Assembly (NCBI RefSeq): GCF_002834385.1
Contig: NZ_PITQ01000003.1
Span: forward strand, 372,001 to 436,000
Length of the DNA stretch: 64,000 nucleotides
DNA from: Rahnella sp. AA
Lineage (GTDB): Bacteria > Pseudomonadota > Gammaproteobacteria > Enterobacterales > Enterobacteriaceae
Direction: 5' to 3'
Position 1 is the stretch's first letter, and the number at the start of each line of letters is the position of its first letter. The position numbers were made by a program, and so were the translations under genes. The notes under the pieces are model-generated. The model had not been told where the DNA came from, ran no database searches, and saw only the letters and a program-made list of their open reading frames with translations. Shown piece by piece: positions 34,224 through 43,411 of the stretch.

Positions 34224-35543
34224 ATGCACGCATATTTCGACAAGCTCGACGCCGTTCGTTACGAAGGTGCTAACAGCACTAACCCGCTGGCATTCCGTCA
34301 TTACAACCCTGAAGAAGTGATCCTCGGCAAAACCATGGCTGAGCATCTGCGTTTCGCCGCGTGTTACTGGCACACATTCTGCTGGAACGGTAATGATATG
34401 TTCGGGCCGGGCGCGTTTGTTCGCCCGTGGCAACAGCCTGGCAATGAACTCGAACTGGCAAAAAGCAAAGCTGACGTGGCTTTTGAGTTTTTCCAGAAAC
34501 TGAATGTACCTTATTACTGCTTCCACGACGTGGATGTATCGCCTGAAGGCGCATCGATCAAAGAATATGTGAACAATCTGGCCGTCATGACCGACGTCCT
34601 GGCACAAAAGCAGGAATCCACCGGCGTTAAGCTGCTCTGGGGTACAGCAAACTGTTTCTCTAACCCACGCTTTGGTGCGGGCGCGGCAACGAACCCAAAC
34701 CCGGAAATTTACACCTGGGCCGCCACGCAGGTGGTCAATGCGATGAATGCAACCAAACGCCTGGGCGGAGAAAATTACGTTCTGTGGGGCGGCCGTGAAG
34801 GTTACGAAACCCTGCTGAACACCGATCTGCGTCAGGAACGTGAGCAACTGGGCCGCTTCATGCAAATGGTCGTTGAACACAAACATAAAATTGGTTTCCA
34901 GGGGACATTGCTGATCGAACCTAAACCACAGGAACCGACCAAACATCAATATGATTATGATGTGGCCTCTGTGTACGGTTTCCTGAAACAGTTTGGGCTG
35001 GAAAAAGAAATCAAAGTGAATATCGAGGCAAACCACGCTACGCTTGCGGGTCATTCATTCCACCATGAAATTGCCAACGCAATTGCACTCGGAATCTTTG
35101 GTTCGGTCGACGCCAACCGTGGCGATCCTCAGTGTGGTTGGGATACCGATCAGTTCCCAAACAGTGTTGAAGAAAACGCATTGGTCATGTACGAAATCAT
35201 TAAAGCAGGTGGTTTCACGACGGGTGGCCTGAACTTTGACTCCAAAGTCCGCCGTCAGAGCACGGATAAATACGACCTGTTCTACGGCCATATTGGCGGC
35301 ATGGACACGATGGCTTTGGCCCTGAAAGTTGCTGCTCGCATGATTGAAAGCCGTGAGTTGGATAAAAACATCGCGCAGCGTTATGCCGGCTGGAATACAG
35401 AATTAGGCCAGCAAATTTTGCAAGGTAAAATGTCACTCGAATCCCTGAGCCATTACGCACAGCAAAATGCCATTAATCCTCAGCATCAGAGCGGTCAGCA
35501 GGAGCGTCTGGAAAATCTGGTTAACCGCTATCTGTTTGGTTAA
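34224..35543 (+). CDS. xylA: Xylose isomerase XylA
   Basis: A 439-residue metal-dependent isomerase that converts D-xylose to D-xylulose. The start is the ATG at 34224 ([15 protein letters not shown]), 7 bases after AAGGAG; a longer frame upstream is not conserved. Catalytic His101 lies in [12 protein letters not shown], and metal ligands are in [18 protein letters not shown] (Glu), [12 protein letters not shown] and [12 protein letters not shown]. It is the first gene of xylAB. Sequence is nearly collinear with E. coli XylA, one residue shorter at the C-terminus. Confidence 0.97.
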   Translation: MHAYFDKLDAVRYEGANSTNPLAFRHYNPEEVILGKTMAEHLRFAACYWHTFCWNGNDMFGPGAFVRPWQQPGNELELAKSKADVAFEFFQKLNVPYYCFHDVDVSPEGASIKEYVNNLAVMTDVLAQKQESTGVKLLWGTANCFSNPRFGAGAATNPNPEIYTWAATQVVNAMNATKRLGGENYVLWGGREGYETLLNTDLRQEREQLGRFMQMVVEHKHKIGFQGTLLIEPKPQEPTKHQYDYDVASVYGFLKQFGLEKEIKVNIEANHATLAGHSFHHEIANAIALGIFGSVDANRGDPQCGWDTDQFPNSVEENALVMYEIIKAGGFTTGGLNFDSKVRRQSTDKYDLFYGHIGGMDTMALALKVAARMIESRELDKNIAQRYAGWNTELGQQILQGKMSLESLSHYAQQNAINPQHQSGQQERLENLVNRYLFG

Positions 35544-35557
35544 TTCGCAAAAATGTG

Positions 35558-35599
35558 TTTACGCCCTGCCCCGTCTGATGCGGATTTGCAGGGCGTAAA
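35558..35599 (+). repeat. Perfect 12-bp intercistronic stem-loop between xylA and xylB
   Basis: TTTACGCCCTGC and GCAGGGCGTAAA enclose an 18-base loop in the 94-base gap. No T-tract follows directly (ATCGTTTAAAAAG), so it is more likely a 3'-stabilising or partial attenuation structure that favours XylA over XylB than a full terminator. Confidence 0.6.
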
Positions 35600-35637
35600 T
35601 CGTTTAAAAAGACAGGTTGATAGATAAGGGAAACATC

Positions 35638-37089
35638 ATGTATCTCGGTATAGATCTCGGCACCTCCGGCGTCAAAGCCATATTACTTAGCGAAGAAGGC
35701 CAGGTTGTTGCCAGCCACAGCGAGGCACTCACCCTTTCCCGTCCACATCCGCTGTGGTCTGAACAAAACCCTGCCGACTGGTGGGCTGCCACAGATCAGG
35801 CGATCTCTGCATTGGCACAACAATGTTCCCTGCAAAACGTCAAAGCGATTGGCCTGACGGGCCAGATGCATGGCGCAACGCTGCTGGATGCGCAACAACA
35901 GATTTTACGTCCGGCCATTTTATGGAACGATGGCCGCAGCTACAGACAGTGCCAGAAACTGGAAGCGACCGTTCCCGGTTCGCGCCAGATTACCGGCAAT
36001 CTGATGATGCCCGGTTTTACTGCGCCCAAACTCCTCTGGTTAAGCGAAAATGAACCCGAGCTGTTTGCCAAAATCGACAAAGTTTTACTCCCAAAAGATT
36101 ATTTGCGCTGGCTGATGACCGGCGTTTTCGCAAGCGATATGTCAGACGCGGCGGGGACGATGTGGCTTGATGTGGCTAAACGTGACTGGAGCGACGAGTT
36201 ATTGCACGCAACCGGGCTGGCGCGCGCACAAATGCCAGCACTCTTCGAAGGCAACCAGATTACCGGTAATTTACTGCCTGCGCTTGCCTCGCGCTGGAAC
36301 ATGGATTCCGTACCGGTTATTGCGGGGGGTGGCGACAATGCTGCGGGCGCCGTGGGTGTCGGGCTTTATAAAACCGGGCAGGCGATGCTTTCGCTGGGGA
36401 CTTCTGGTGTTTACTTTGCCGTCAGCGAGGGTTTCCTCAGTAACCCGCAACAGGCGGTGCACAGTTTCTGCCATGCCTTGCCGGATACCTGGCATCTGAT
36501 GTCCGTCATGCTCAGCGCGGCCTCTTGCCTGGACTGGGCGGCGAAACTGACCGGCACTGCCACCGTGGCTGAACTGATCAATCTGGCTGAAAATACCCAA
36601 CCCGCTGATTCCCCGGTCTGGTTCTTACCTTATCTCTCTGGCGAACGCACGCCACACAACAACCCGAATGCCAAAGGCACATTATTTGGCCTGACGCATC
36701 AACATGGCCCCGCAGATATTGCCCGTGCCGTGCTTGAAGGTGTCGGTTTTGCTCTCGCCGATGGAATGGATGTATTACACGCCACAGGTTTGAAACCTCA
36801 TAGCATTACCCTCATTGGCGGTGGCGCACGCAGCCCTTACTGGCGACAAATGCTGGCCGATATCAGTGGGGAAACGCTGGAGTACCGTACTGGTGGTGAT
36901 GTCGGGCCGGCACTTGGCGCAGCGCGGTTAGCACAAATCGCGATGAATGAAGACAGGCCGTTGTCGACATTTTTACCGCCACTGGAATTGGAACAGGTGC
37001 ATAAGCCTGATGTGCAACGACATGCTGAGTATATGAAGCGGCGGGAAGTCTTCAGGGAATTGTACAAACGACTCGAAGATCTGATGTGA
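35638..37089 (+). CDS. xylB: Xylulokinase XylB
   Basis: A 483-residue FGGY-family kinase that phosphorylates D-xylulose to D-xylulose 5-phosphate. The start is the ATG at 35638 (MYLGIDLGTSGVKAILL), the phosphate-1 motif of the ASKHA fold. Substrate-binding GLTGQMHGATLLD is at about residues 74-86, the nucleotide-site GGGDNAAGAVGVG near 230-245 and LIGGGARSPYWRQMLAD near 395. It is the second gene of xylAB and links xylose catabolism to the pentose phosphate pathway. Convergent with kdgT. Confidence 0.97.
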   Translation: MYLGIDLGTSGVKAILLSEEGQVVASHSEALTLSRPHPLWSEQNPADWWAATDQAISALAQQCSLQNVKAIGLTGQMHGATLLDAQQQILRPAILWNDGRSYRQCQKLEATVPGSRQITGNLMMPGFTAPKLLWLSENEPELFAKIDKVLLPKDYLRWLMTGVFASDMSDAAGTMWLDVAKRDWSDELLHATGLARAQMPALFEGNQITGNLLPALASRWNMDSVPVIAGGGDNAAGAVGVGLYKTGQAMLSLGTSGVYFAVSEGFLSNPQQAVHSFCHALPDTWHLMSVMLSAASCLDWAAKLTGTATVAELINLAENTQPADSPVWFLPYLSGERTPHNNPNAKGTLFGLTHQHGPADIARAVLEGVGFALADGMDVLHATGLKPHSITLIGGGARSPYWRQMLADISGETLEYRTGGDVGPALGAARLAQIAMNEDRPLSTFLPPLELEQVHKPDVQRHAEYMKRREVFRELYKRLEDLM

Positions 37090-37110
37090 GAAGTGGTCTG
37101 TTTCGGGCTG

Positions 37111-37148
37111 GTTTTACTCCTTCACCAATGAGGGTGAAGGAGTAAAAC
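37111..37148. terminator. Perfect 16-bp bidirectional terminator between xylB and kdgT
   Basis: GTTTTACTCCTTCACC and GGTGAAGGAGTAAAAC are exact inverted repeats with a 6-base loop. The arms themselves carry the T-rich and A-rich ends, so it can act in both directions on the convergent genes. Confidence 0.85.
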
Positions 37149-37158
37149 GGTTCGGCAA

Positions 37159-38157
37159 TTATTTAACGCTTGCCATCGGCGGATCGATCGCCACTTTGCC
37201 TTTCACCGCTTTGTTCTTCACTCTTCTCGACCACATAGCCGTCAAAATCGGCACTAATATCGATGTCACGATCACAGAGGTCGCGACCAGCGCAGTGGCG
37301 GCTGGAGCGATCGGCTTAAACTGTGGCACCATTTCTGCGATCAGCACCGGCGTCGCTACGGCAGCCCCTGCAGAGCTGGATGCTGCAATCCCTGCGGTAC
37401 CATCACCGCCGCCGATGAATTTATCCGCGAGGATCAACGGAATGCCGGTGATGATAATAACAGCGACGCCCAGCATCACACCCAGCAGACCCGTTTGAGC
37501 AATCACACTCAGGTTGATGGTGTTACCCAATGCAAAGGCGAAGAATGGGATCAATGTTTGTACCGCTTTACTGAAGAATTCACGCAACTCGGGGTCCAGG
37601 TTCCCTAATCCAAAACCGACCAGGAATGGCAACACTGCGCCCACAAATACGTGGGGTTCGAAAGAAGCAATGCCAGCCGTGCCGAGAATGATCATCGTCA
37701 TCAGCGGACCGGATTCCAGAGACATCAGCACGAATGCGCCCGCCTCTTCTTTCGTGCCGTACTGTTGCATGACCGAGGCATACAGGCCGCCGTTGGTCAT
37801 ATCCATTGCGGCGACCAGTGCCAGGACGGAAAGCCCGGCGAAGAAGCCAAACTCAACACCATTTTCGGGCATAAATCGCGATGCCACCGCGGCCACAACC
37901 CATGCAACGGCGATTTTAGTCACCACCAGCGTCCCGGATTTACGCAGCACAGTACCGGTGGCACTGAGCTTGATTGAGGCCCCCATGCAGAAGAACCAGA
38001 CGGCCAGAATCGGTACAGTCCCGGTCATCAGCCCATTAGTGAATGAACCGAAATATTTACCCGAATCCGGCGCAAATGTATGGCACAGCGCACCAAGGAA
38101 GAGAGGGACTAACATCATTCCGCCAGGGATTCTTTCTATCGCTCGTTTAATGTGCAT
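37159..38157 (-). CDS. kdgT: 2-keto-3-deoxygluconate permease KdgT
   Basis: A 332-residue proton symporter with about ten helices that imports 2-keto-3-deoxy-D-gluconate, an intermediate of pectin and hexuronate breakdown. Family features are [20 protein letters not shown] at the N-terminus, [30 protein letters not shown] and [17 protein letters not shown]. It has its own promoter with a KdgR-type operator and is terminated by the shared hairpin with xylB. It is probably a stand-alone gene of the KdgR regulon and not functionally tied to the xylose genes. Confidence 0.95.
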   Translation of the reverse strand: MHIKRAIERIPGGMMLVPLFLGALCHTFAPDSGKYFGSFTNGLMTGTVPILAVWFFCMGASIKLSATGTVLRKSGTLVVTKIAVAWVVAAVASRFMPENGVEFGFFAGLSVLALVAAMDMTNGGLYASVMQQYGTKEEAGAFVLMSLESGPLMTMIILGTAGIASFEPHVFVGAVLPFLVGFGLGNLDPELREFFSKAVQTLIPFFAFALGNTINLSVIAQTGLLGVMLGVAVIIITGIPLILADKFIGGGDGTAGIAASSSAGAAVATPVLIAEMVPQFKPIAPAATALVATSVIVTSILVPILTAMWSRRVKNKAVKGKVAIDPPMASVK

Positions 38158-38243
38158 AATTTTTCACCTGATTTTAAAGTATAGGGCTTCTGAATTTCGC
38201 TACGATATCCATTTACCAGGTGTATAAAAGTGATCCGCTGCAT

Positions 38244-38267
38244 AAAATGAAACGATGTTTCTATTTT
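38244..38267 (-). promoter_or_regulatory. KdgR operator upstream of kdgT
   Basis: The near-palindrome TGAAACGATGTTTCT (38248-38262), flanked by AAAA and ATTTT, fits the KdgR box (TRAAAYnnnRTTTYA-like core). It is 87-110 bases upstream of the kdgT start. kdgT is a classical KdgR target in enterobacteria. Confidence 0.7.
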
Positions 38268-38380
38268 TTAGATCTCCGGTTTTAATAAAAACCGCAGTCA
38301 ATATTTAATTTCAGACCGAAATCACAATTCCGAATCATTTTCGGATTACACAGGCAAACTGCCTGAGCCATAAAACAAAA

Positions 38381-38407
38381 AACCCGCAACAGTGGCCTGT
38401 GCGGGTT
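38381..38407 (-). terminator. Terminator downstream of fsaA
   Basis: AACCCGCA and TGCGGGTT arms; on the minus strand the stem is followed by TTTTTTGTTTT. Confidence 0.85.
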
Positions 38408-38427
38408 AGGTAATATCCAGGGGAATA

Positions 38428-39093
38428 TCAGTTGATAGACAGGCTGCTGAATGCCTGACGCCAGTCGGTATCAAATTTTTCCACTGCTGATTTTACTGCT
38501 GGGGTATCAAGCAGTTGCTCGGCAACATCAACAGGTAAAGTGATCGACTGGCAGCCCGTCAGCAGGCACTCAATCGCCTGACGTGGCGTTTTGAAACTGG
38601 CGGCTAACACTTTCGATTGCGGGGCATGCAGGCTAAGCAATGTCTGTAATTCCCTGACTGTGGCAATACCGTCCCCACCCTGCGCATCCAGACGATTCAC
38701 GTAAGGGGCAACATACTCTGCACCGGCCAGCGCGGCTAAGAGCCCTTGTCCTGCGCCATAAACGGCCGTGCCCAGTGTCGGAATAGTCAATCCTTTTAAT
38801 TTTTTTATCGCGGCCAGGCCTTCGCTTGTCACCGGGATTTTTACCACTAATCCGGGGATCCGCTGCGAAAGCAGCAAAGCCTCCGCGACCATTTGCTCAG
38901 CATCAGAAGCCATCACTTGTGCAAATAATTTGCCGTGACCGCCCAGAGCATCGCGCAGCGCAGGCAGTACTTCCCATAACGATTTCCCCTCTTTAGCGAC
39001 AATACTCGGGTTAGTCGTCACGCCTTGCAGCGGCAGGATGCGTGACAGACGTTTTACCGCAATAACATCGGCAGTATCGAGATACAGCTCCAT
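38428..39093 (-). CDS. fsaA: Fructose-6-phosphate aldolase FsaA
   Basis: A 221-residue transaldolase-like class I aldolase. The start is the ATG of [18 protein letters not shown] (39091-39093); the eleven codons upstream are not conserved. The Schiff-base lysine is Lys85 in LVVKIPVT. Conserved GVTTNPSI (24-31), [17 protein letters not shown] and [16 protein letters not shown] are present. In vitro the E. coli enzyme cleaves fructose 6-phosphate and uses dihydroxyacetone or hydroxyacetone as donor. It is divergent from ybiY-ybiW, the same neighbourhood as in E. coli, suggesting it handles the product of the YbiW radical enzyme. Confidence 0.95.
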   Translation of the reverse strand: MELYLDTADVIAVKRLSRILPLQGVTTNPSIVAKEGKSLWEVLPALRDALGGHGKLFAQVMASDAEQMVAEALLLSQRIPGLVVKIPVTSEGLAAIKKLKGLTIPTLGTAVYGAGQGLLAALAGAEYVAPYVNRLDAQGGDGIATVRELQTLLSLHAPQSKVLAASFKTPRQAIECLLTGCQSITLPVDVAEQLLDTPAVKSAVEKFDTDWRQAFSSLSIN

Positions 39094-39162
39094 AACTCTC
39101 TCCCGGAAACTTGTGAGTGAATGCAAAGTTCAGAGAGTGTACGCCTGCAAGCCCGTTGTTTG

Positions 39163-39176
39163 TTGATCGCTGTCAA
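39163..39176 (+). promoter_or_regulatory. FNR-like box in the ybiY promoter
   Basis: TTGAT-CGCT-GTCAA matches the FNR consensus TTGAT-N4-ATCAA at 9 of 10 positions. A good -10, TATAAA, lies at 39198-39203, which puts the box centre at about -40.5 to -41.5, the class II activation position. The genes it would control encode an oxygen-sensitive glycyl-radical system. Confidence 0.65.
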
Positions 39177-39181
39177 AATCA

Positions 39182-39195
39182 CTTTCATATGAAAG
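39182..39195. promoter_or_regulatory. Perfect 14-bp palindrome CTTTCATATGAAAG over the ybiY promoter core
   Basis: A perfect palindrome located between the FNR-like box and the -10 hexamer TATAAA, so a bound protein would block RNA polymerase. CTTTCA-type half sites are common among operators of DeoR-family repressors, and a DeoR-type gene ends this cluster. Likely operator of that regulator (inference). Confidence 0.6.
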
Positions 39196-39237
39196 AATAT
39201 AAATTACGAAGGAAGAAATCTAAGAAAGGACTTCAAA

Positions 39238-40137
39238 ATGATATTTAATGTGCAGCGTTATTCCACCCATGACGGCCCGGGGATCCGCACTGTCGTATTC
39301 CTGAAAGGATGTTCTCTTCGCTGCACGTGGTGCCAGAACCCGGAAAGTCAATCGTTAGCACCTGACGTACTCTTTGATTCCCGTCTGTGTACTCCGGGGT
39401 GTAGGGAATGCGCAATACACTTCCCACATGCCGTCACCTCAGAAAACAACGGGATCCGGATCCATCGGGAAAAGCTTCTTGTGAGCGATTTGTGTCAGAT
39501 AGAACAAACCTGCCCGGGCGGCGCGCTCAGTGTTTGTGGTGATGAGACGGAAATGGGCTCACTCATGCAGCAAATTTTACGCGATACCCCCTTTTATCAG
39601 CGCACAGGCGGCGGTGTAACGCTCTCAGGTGGCGAACCTTTCATGCACCCACAAACGGTGCTGGCGTTGTTGCAACGTTGCCAGCAGGCAGGGCTGCATA
39701 CTGCCGTGGAAAGCTGTCTTCATGTGCCATGGAAATATATCGCGCCTTCTCTTGGCGCACTGGATTTACTGCTGGCGGATTTAAAACACGTCGCCGATAA
39801 GCCTTTCAAACGCCTGACCGGTGGTTGCGCAAAACGGGTAATGGACAATTTTCGCCGTCTTGCCGCTGCCGGGCAAAAGCTCACCGTTCGCGTCCCGCTG
39901 ATCCCCGATTTTAATGCAGACCGGGCTTCAATCCGCCAGATCGTCGATTTTGCCGCTAATGAAACCGGTTGTGAGGACATTCACTTTTTGCCCTACCACA
40001 CACTCGGCATCAATAAATATGTCCTGCTTGGGCAACCCTATCTGGCTCCGCGCCAGCCATTAAATGACCCCGACCTGCTGACGTTCGCCGAAGAATACGC
40101 CATCGGAAAAGGGCTCCGTGTACAGCTAAAAGGATAA
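39238..40137 (+). CDS. ybiY: Glycyl-radical enzyme activating protein YbiY (radical SAM)
   Basis: A 299-residue radical-SAM activase. The [4Fe-4S]-SAM motif is CSLRCTWC at about residues 25-32 (CxxxCxxC). A second cysteine-rich insert at about 50-105 (TPGCREC, EQTCPGG) suggests an auxiliary Fe-S cluster but with fewer cysteines than a full two-ferredoxin insert. The GGE motif TLSGGEP is near 125. It installs the glycyl radical on YbiW, whose gene begins 5 bases later. AAAGGA precedes the ATG. N-terminus [18 protein letters not shown] is nearly identical to E. coli YbiY. Confidence 0.95.
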   Translation: MIFNVQRYSTHDGPGIRTVVFLKGCSLRCTWCQNPESQSLAPDVLFDSRLCTPGCRECAIHFPHAVTSENNGIRIHREKLLVSDLCQIEQTCPGGALSVCGDETEMGSLMQQILRDTPFYQRTGGGVTLSGGEPFMHPQTVLALLQRCQQAGLHTAVESCLHVPWKYIAPSLGALDLLLADLKHVADKPFKRLTGGCAKRVMDNFRRLAAAGQKLTVRVPLIPDFNADRASIRQIVDFAANETGCEDIHFLPYHTLGINKYVLLGQPYLAPRQPLNDPDLLTFAEEYAIGKGLRVQLKG

Positions 40138-40141
40138 AAAC

Positions 40142-42574
40142 ATGACCCTGCTGAATCTCAATACCCTGTCTGCGCGCATCCGGTCACACAAAGAGGCCCT
40201 GATTCATATTGTGAAACCGCCGGTATGCACCCAGCGGGCACAACATTACACACACATTTATCAGCAGAATGCCGACAAACCGCTGGCTGTGCGCCGGGCA
40301 CTCGCGTTGGCGGAGCATCTGAGTAAACGCACTATTTGGATCAAACACGATGAGCTGATCGTCGGTAACCAGGCGAGCGAAGTGCGGGCCGCGCCCATTT
40401 TCCCGGAATATACCGTCGGGTGGATTGAAAGTGAGATTGACGCGCTTGCCGACCGTCCGGGCGCAGGCTTTAGCGTCAGCGAAACCAACAAAAGCATTTT
40501 GCATGAAATCTGCCCGTGGTGGCGCGGGCAAACGGTGCAGGATCGCTGTTACGGGATGTTTACCGACGAACAGAAAGCCCTGCTCGACAGCGGTATTGTG
40601 AAAGCAGAAGGTAATATGACGTCCGGCGATGCACATCTGGCCGTCAATTTCCCGCTGTTGCTGGAGCTGGGATTAGATGGCCTGCGCGATAAAGTTGATG
40701 AACGCCGCAATCGTATTCAACTGACCGACTGGGAGGATTTGCATAAAGAGCAACTGCTGAAAGCCATCGATATCACTCTGTCAGCCGTCAGCGACCACAT
40801 TGCCCGTTTCGTGCAGCTGGCAAGAGAAATGGCTCAAACAGAAACACGCGAAAAACGCAGGGATGAGCTGCTGGCGATGGCTGCAAACTGTGAAGTGATT
40901 GCTCATCAGCCACCAGAAAATTTCTGGCAGGCATTGCAGTTGTGTTATTTCATTCAGCTGATATTGCAGATCGAATCCAACGGTCACTCTGTCTCATTTG
41001 GCCGCATGGATCAGTATTTGTATCCTTTCTACCGCCGTGACGTGGAACTTGAGCAGACGCTTGAGCGCGACCACGCCGTTGAGCTGTTACAAAGCTGCTG
41101 GCTGAAATTACTGGAAGTGAACAAAATCCGTTCCGGCACACACTCCAAAGCATCCGCAGGCAGCCCGTTGTATCAAAACGTCACCATCGGTGGCCAGTGT
41201 TTGCATAACGGCGTGGCGTCTGATGCCGTGAATCCGCTTTCTTACGCTATTCTGGAATCGTGCGGTCAGTTGCGCTCTACCCAACCGAACCTCAGCGTGC
41301 GGTATCACGCTGGCATGAGCAGTGATTTTCTGGATGCCTGTGTGCAGGTGATCCGCTGCGGCTTTGGGATGCCCGCGTTTAATAACGATGAAATTGTCAT
41401 TTCGGAATTCATCAAGCTTGGGGTAGAAAAACAGGATGCCTATGACTACGCGGCCATCGGTTGTATCGAAACGGCCGTCGGCGGCAAATGGGGTTATCGC
41501 TGCACCGGGATGAGTTTCATCAACTTTGCCCGCGTGATGCTGGCGGCGATGGAGCAAGGCCGGGACGCAAAAAGTCAGTCCCGCTTCCTGGCGCAGGAAC
41601 GCGGTTTGTCACAAGGAAATTTCGAAAGTTTCGAACAAGTCTTTGCACAATGGGATGCGCAGATCCGCTATTACACACGTAAATCCATCGAAATTGAATG
41701 TGTCGTCGACACCGTGCTGGAAGAAAATGCCCCCGATATTCTGTGTTCTGCGCTGGTCGATGATTGTATTGAACGCGGAAAAACCATTAAGCAAGGTGGT
41801 GCAAAGTATGACTGGGTTTCCGGCTTACAGGTCGGGATTGCCAACCTCGGCAATAGCCTTTCCGCAGTGAAAAAACTGGTTTTTGATCAGGGGATTGTCG
41901 GGCAGCAGGAACTGGCCGCCGCGCTGGCATCAGATTATGCCGGGATAGACGGCGAGCGGTTGCGTCAGCGCCTGATTAATGGTGCAGAGAAATACGGTAA
42001 CGACCATGACGAAGTCGATCACCTGTTGGTTCGCGCCTATCAGTGTTATATCGACGAATTATCAAATTACCACAATACTCGTTTTGGCCGCGGTCCGGTC
42101 GGCGGAACATATTACGCGGGCACATCGTCTATCTCTGCGAATGTCCCCTTCGGGGCGGCCACTACCGCCACACCGGATGGCCGCAAGGCCTTTACACCCC
42201 TGGCAGAAGGTGCCAGCCCGGCTTCGGGTACTGACCATCTCGGGCCGACAGCGGTCTTTAACTCACTGGGCAAATTGCCGACTGAAGCCATTCTCGGCGG
42301 CGTATTGCTGAACCAGAAGCTCAATCCGGCGTCATTGGAAAATGAAGGTGACCGTCAGACATTAATGTTGATGCTGCGGACATTCTTTGAACATCATCAC
42401 GGCTGGCATGTGCAGTACAATATCGTTTCTCGCGAAACGTTACTAAAAGCGCGCAAAGAACCCCAAAACTATCGCGACCTCGTGGTGCGTGTGGCGGGGT
42501 ATTCCGCGTTCTTTACGGCCTTATCGCCGGAGGCGCAGGATGATATTATCGCCCGCACTGAACATTCGCTTTAA
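40142..42574 (+). CDS. ybiW: Glycyl-radical enzyme YbiW (dehydratase-type)
   Basis: An 810-residue pyruvate-formate-lyase-like glycyl-radical enzyme. The thiyl-radical Cys441 lies in AIGCIETA, with the following Glu443 giving the GCxE motif of diol-dehydratase-type members rather than the CC of PFL. The radical glycine is Gly786 in VRVAGYSAFF. The protein is collinear with E. coli YbiW. I recall a proposal that YbiW dehydrates 1,5-anhydroglucitol 6-phosphate to 1-deoxyfructose 6-phosphate, which FsaA then cleaves; this fits the gene neighbourhood but is recollection, not something shown by the sequence. Oxygen-sensitive, cytoplasmic. Confidence 0.94.
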   Translation: MTLLNLNTLSARIRSHKEALIHIVKPPVCTQRAQHYTHIYQQNADKPLAVRRALALAEHLSKRTIWIKHDELIVGNQASEVRAAPIFPEYTVGWIESEIDALADRPGAGFSVSETNKSILHEICPWWRGQTVQDRCYGMFTDEQKALLDSGIVKAEGNMTSGDAHLAVNFPLLLELGLDGLRDKVDERRNRIQLTDWEDLHKEQLLKAIDITLSAVSDHIARFVQLAREMAQTETREKRRDELLAMAANCEVIAHQPPENFWQALQLCYFIQLILQIESNGHSVSFGRMDQYLYPFYRRDVELEQTLERDHAVELLQSCWLKLLEVNKIRSGTHSKASAGSPLYQNVTIGGQCLHNGVASDAVNPLSYAILESCGQLRSTQPNLSVRYHAGMSSDFLDACVQVIRCGFGMPAFNNDEIVISEFIKLGVEKQDAYDYAAIGCIETAVGGKWGYRCTGMSFINFARVMLAAMEQGRDAKSQSRFLAQERGLSQGNFESFEQVFAQWDAQIRYYTRKSIEIECVVDTVLEENAPDILCSALVDDCIERGKTIKQGGAKYDWVSGLQVGIANLGNSLSAVKKLVFDQGIVGQQELAAALASDYAGIDGERLRQRLINGAEKYGNDHDEVDHLLVRAYQCYIDELSNYHNTRFGRGPVGGTYYAGTSSISANVPFGAATTATPDGRKAFTPLAEGASPASGTDHLGPTAVFNSLGKLPTEAILGGVLLNQKLNPASLENEGDRQTLMLMLRTFFEHHHGWHVQYNIVSRETLLKARKEPQNYRDLVVRVAGYSAFFTALSPEAQDDIIARTEHSL

Positions 42575-42600
42575 TGTTCGCATCTGACATTTACCTTTAA

Positions 42601-42624
42601 GGGCGGTTCTGGCCGCCCCTCTTT
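42601..42624 (+). terminator. Short hairpin between ybiW and the DeoR-type gene
   Basis: GGGCGG-TTCTGG-CCGCCC followed by CTCTTTT. Probably a partial terminator in a 60-base gap; it may lower expression of the downstream regulator. Confidence 0.55.
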
Positions 42625-42634
42625 TCAGGCAATC

Positions 42635-43378
42635 ATGAACGACAGACAGCAAATTATTCTGCAGTGGGTTAACGATAAACAACGGATCAGCGTCAGCGAG
42701 TTGTCACATATTTGTCAGGTTTCTGAAGTCACAATCCGGCATGACCTTAACCTGCTGGAACAGCGGCATTATCTGCGCCGGGCGCACGGTTTCGCCGTCG
42801 CAATTCAGACCGATGATGTTGATACCCGAATGATGTCGAATTTTGCACAAAAGCAGAAACTGGCTAAGTTTGCTGCCTCGTTAATTCGCGACGGAGAAAC
42901 GGTATTTTTCGAAAGCGGCAGCAGCATCGCTCTGCTCGCGCAATATCTCGCCGACAAAAAAAACCTGACGGTGATTACCGTCAGCAGTTATGTGGCATCG
43001 CTACTGAAAAGCATGCCGTGTGAGGTCGTACTGCTAGGTGGAATGTACCAGAAAACCAGCCAGACCGTGGTCGGCCCGCTGACAAAACTGTGTCTGCAGC
43101 AAATGAATTTCAGCAAGGCCTTCATGGGGATTGATGGTTTTACCGATACCACCGGCTTTACCGGGCGTGACATGCTGCGTGCGGATGTCGTCAATTCGGT
43201 TGTCGCAAAAGGGGCAGAAAATATTGTACTAACGGATTCATCAAAGTTCGGCCAGATTAACCTCAATCCGCTTGGACCTGTCAGCGCATTCAACCATGTG
43301 ATTACCGATGACAGGCTCCCAAATGAATATCAGCGGCAGCTGGAAGCCGCGGGTATGAAAGTCAGCCTGGTTGGCTGA
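42635..43378 (+). CDS. DeoR/GlpR-family transcriptional regulator
   Basis: A 247-residue sugar-phosphate-responsive repressor. The N-terminal DeoR helix-turn-helix (about residues 5-55) contains RISVSELSHICQVSEVTIRHDL and the tail LRRAHGFAV. The effector domain has the DeoRC signatures FFESGSSIALLAQYL, VVLLGGMYQKTSQTVVGP, FMGIDGF and ENIVLTDSSKFG. It follows ybiW by 60 bases on the same strand, so it most likely controls fsaA and ybiYW in response to a phosphorylated sugar. Candidate operator is the palindrome at 39182-39195. Confidence 0.9.
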   Translation: MNDRQQIILQWVNDKQRISVSELSHICQVSEVTIRHDLNLLEQRHYLRRAHGFAVAIQTDDVDTRMMSNFAQKQKLAKFAASLIRDGETVFFESGSSIALLAQYLADKKNLTVITVSSYVASLLKSMPCEVVLLGGMYQKTSQTVVGPLTKLCLQQMNFSKAFMGIDGFTDTTGFTGRDMLRADVVNSVVAKGAENIVLTDSSKFGQINLNPLGPVSAFNHVITDDRLPNEYQRQLEAAGMKVSLVG

Positions 43379-43411
43379 CTGCCTCATTTTATCCTCTGCG
43401 TGCCGCTTGGA

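Noticed and set aside
34221-35054. 277-codon frame opposite xylA
   Set aside because: Antisense shadow of a highly conserved enzyme gene; no family resemblance.
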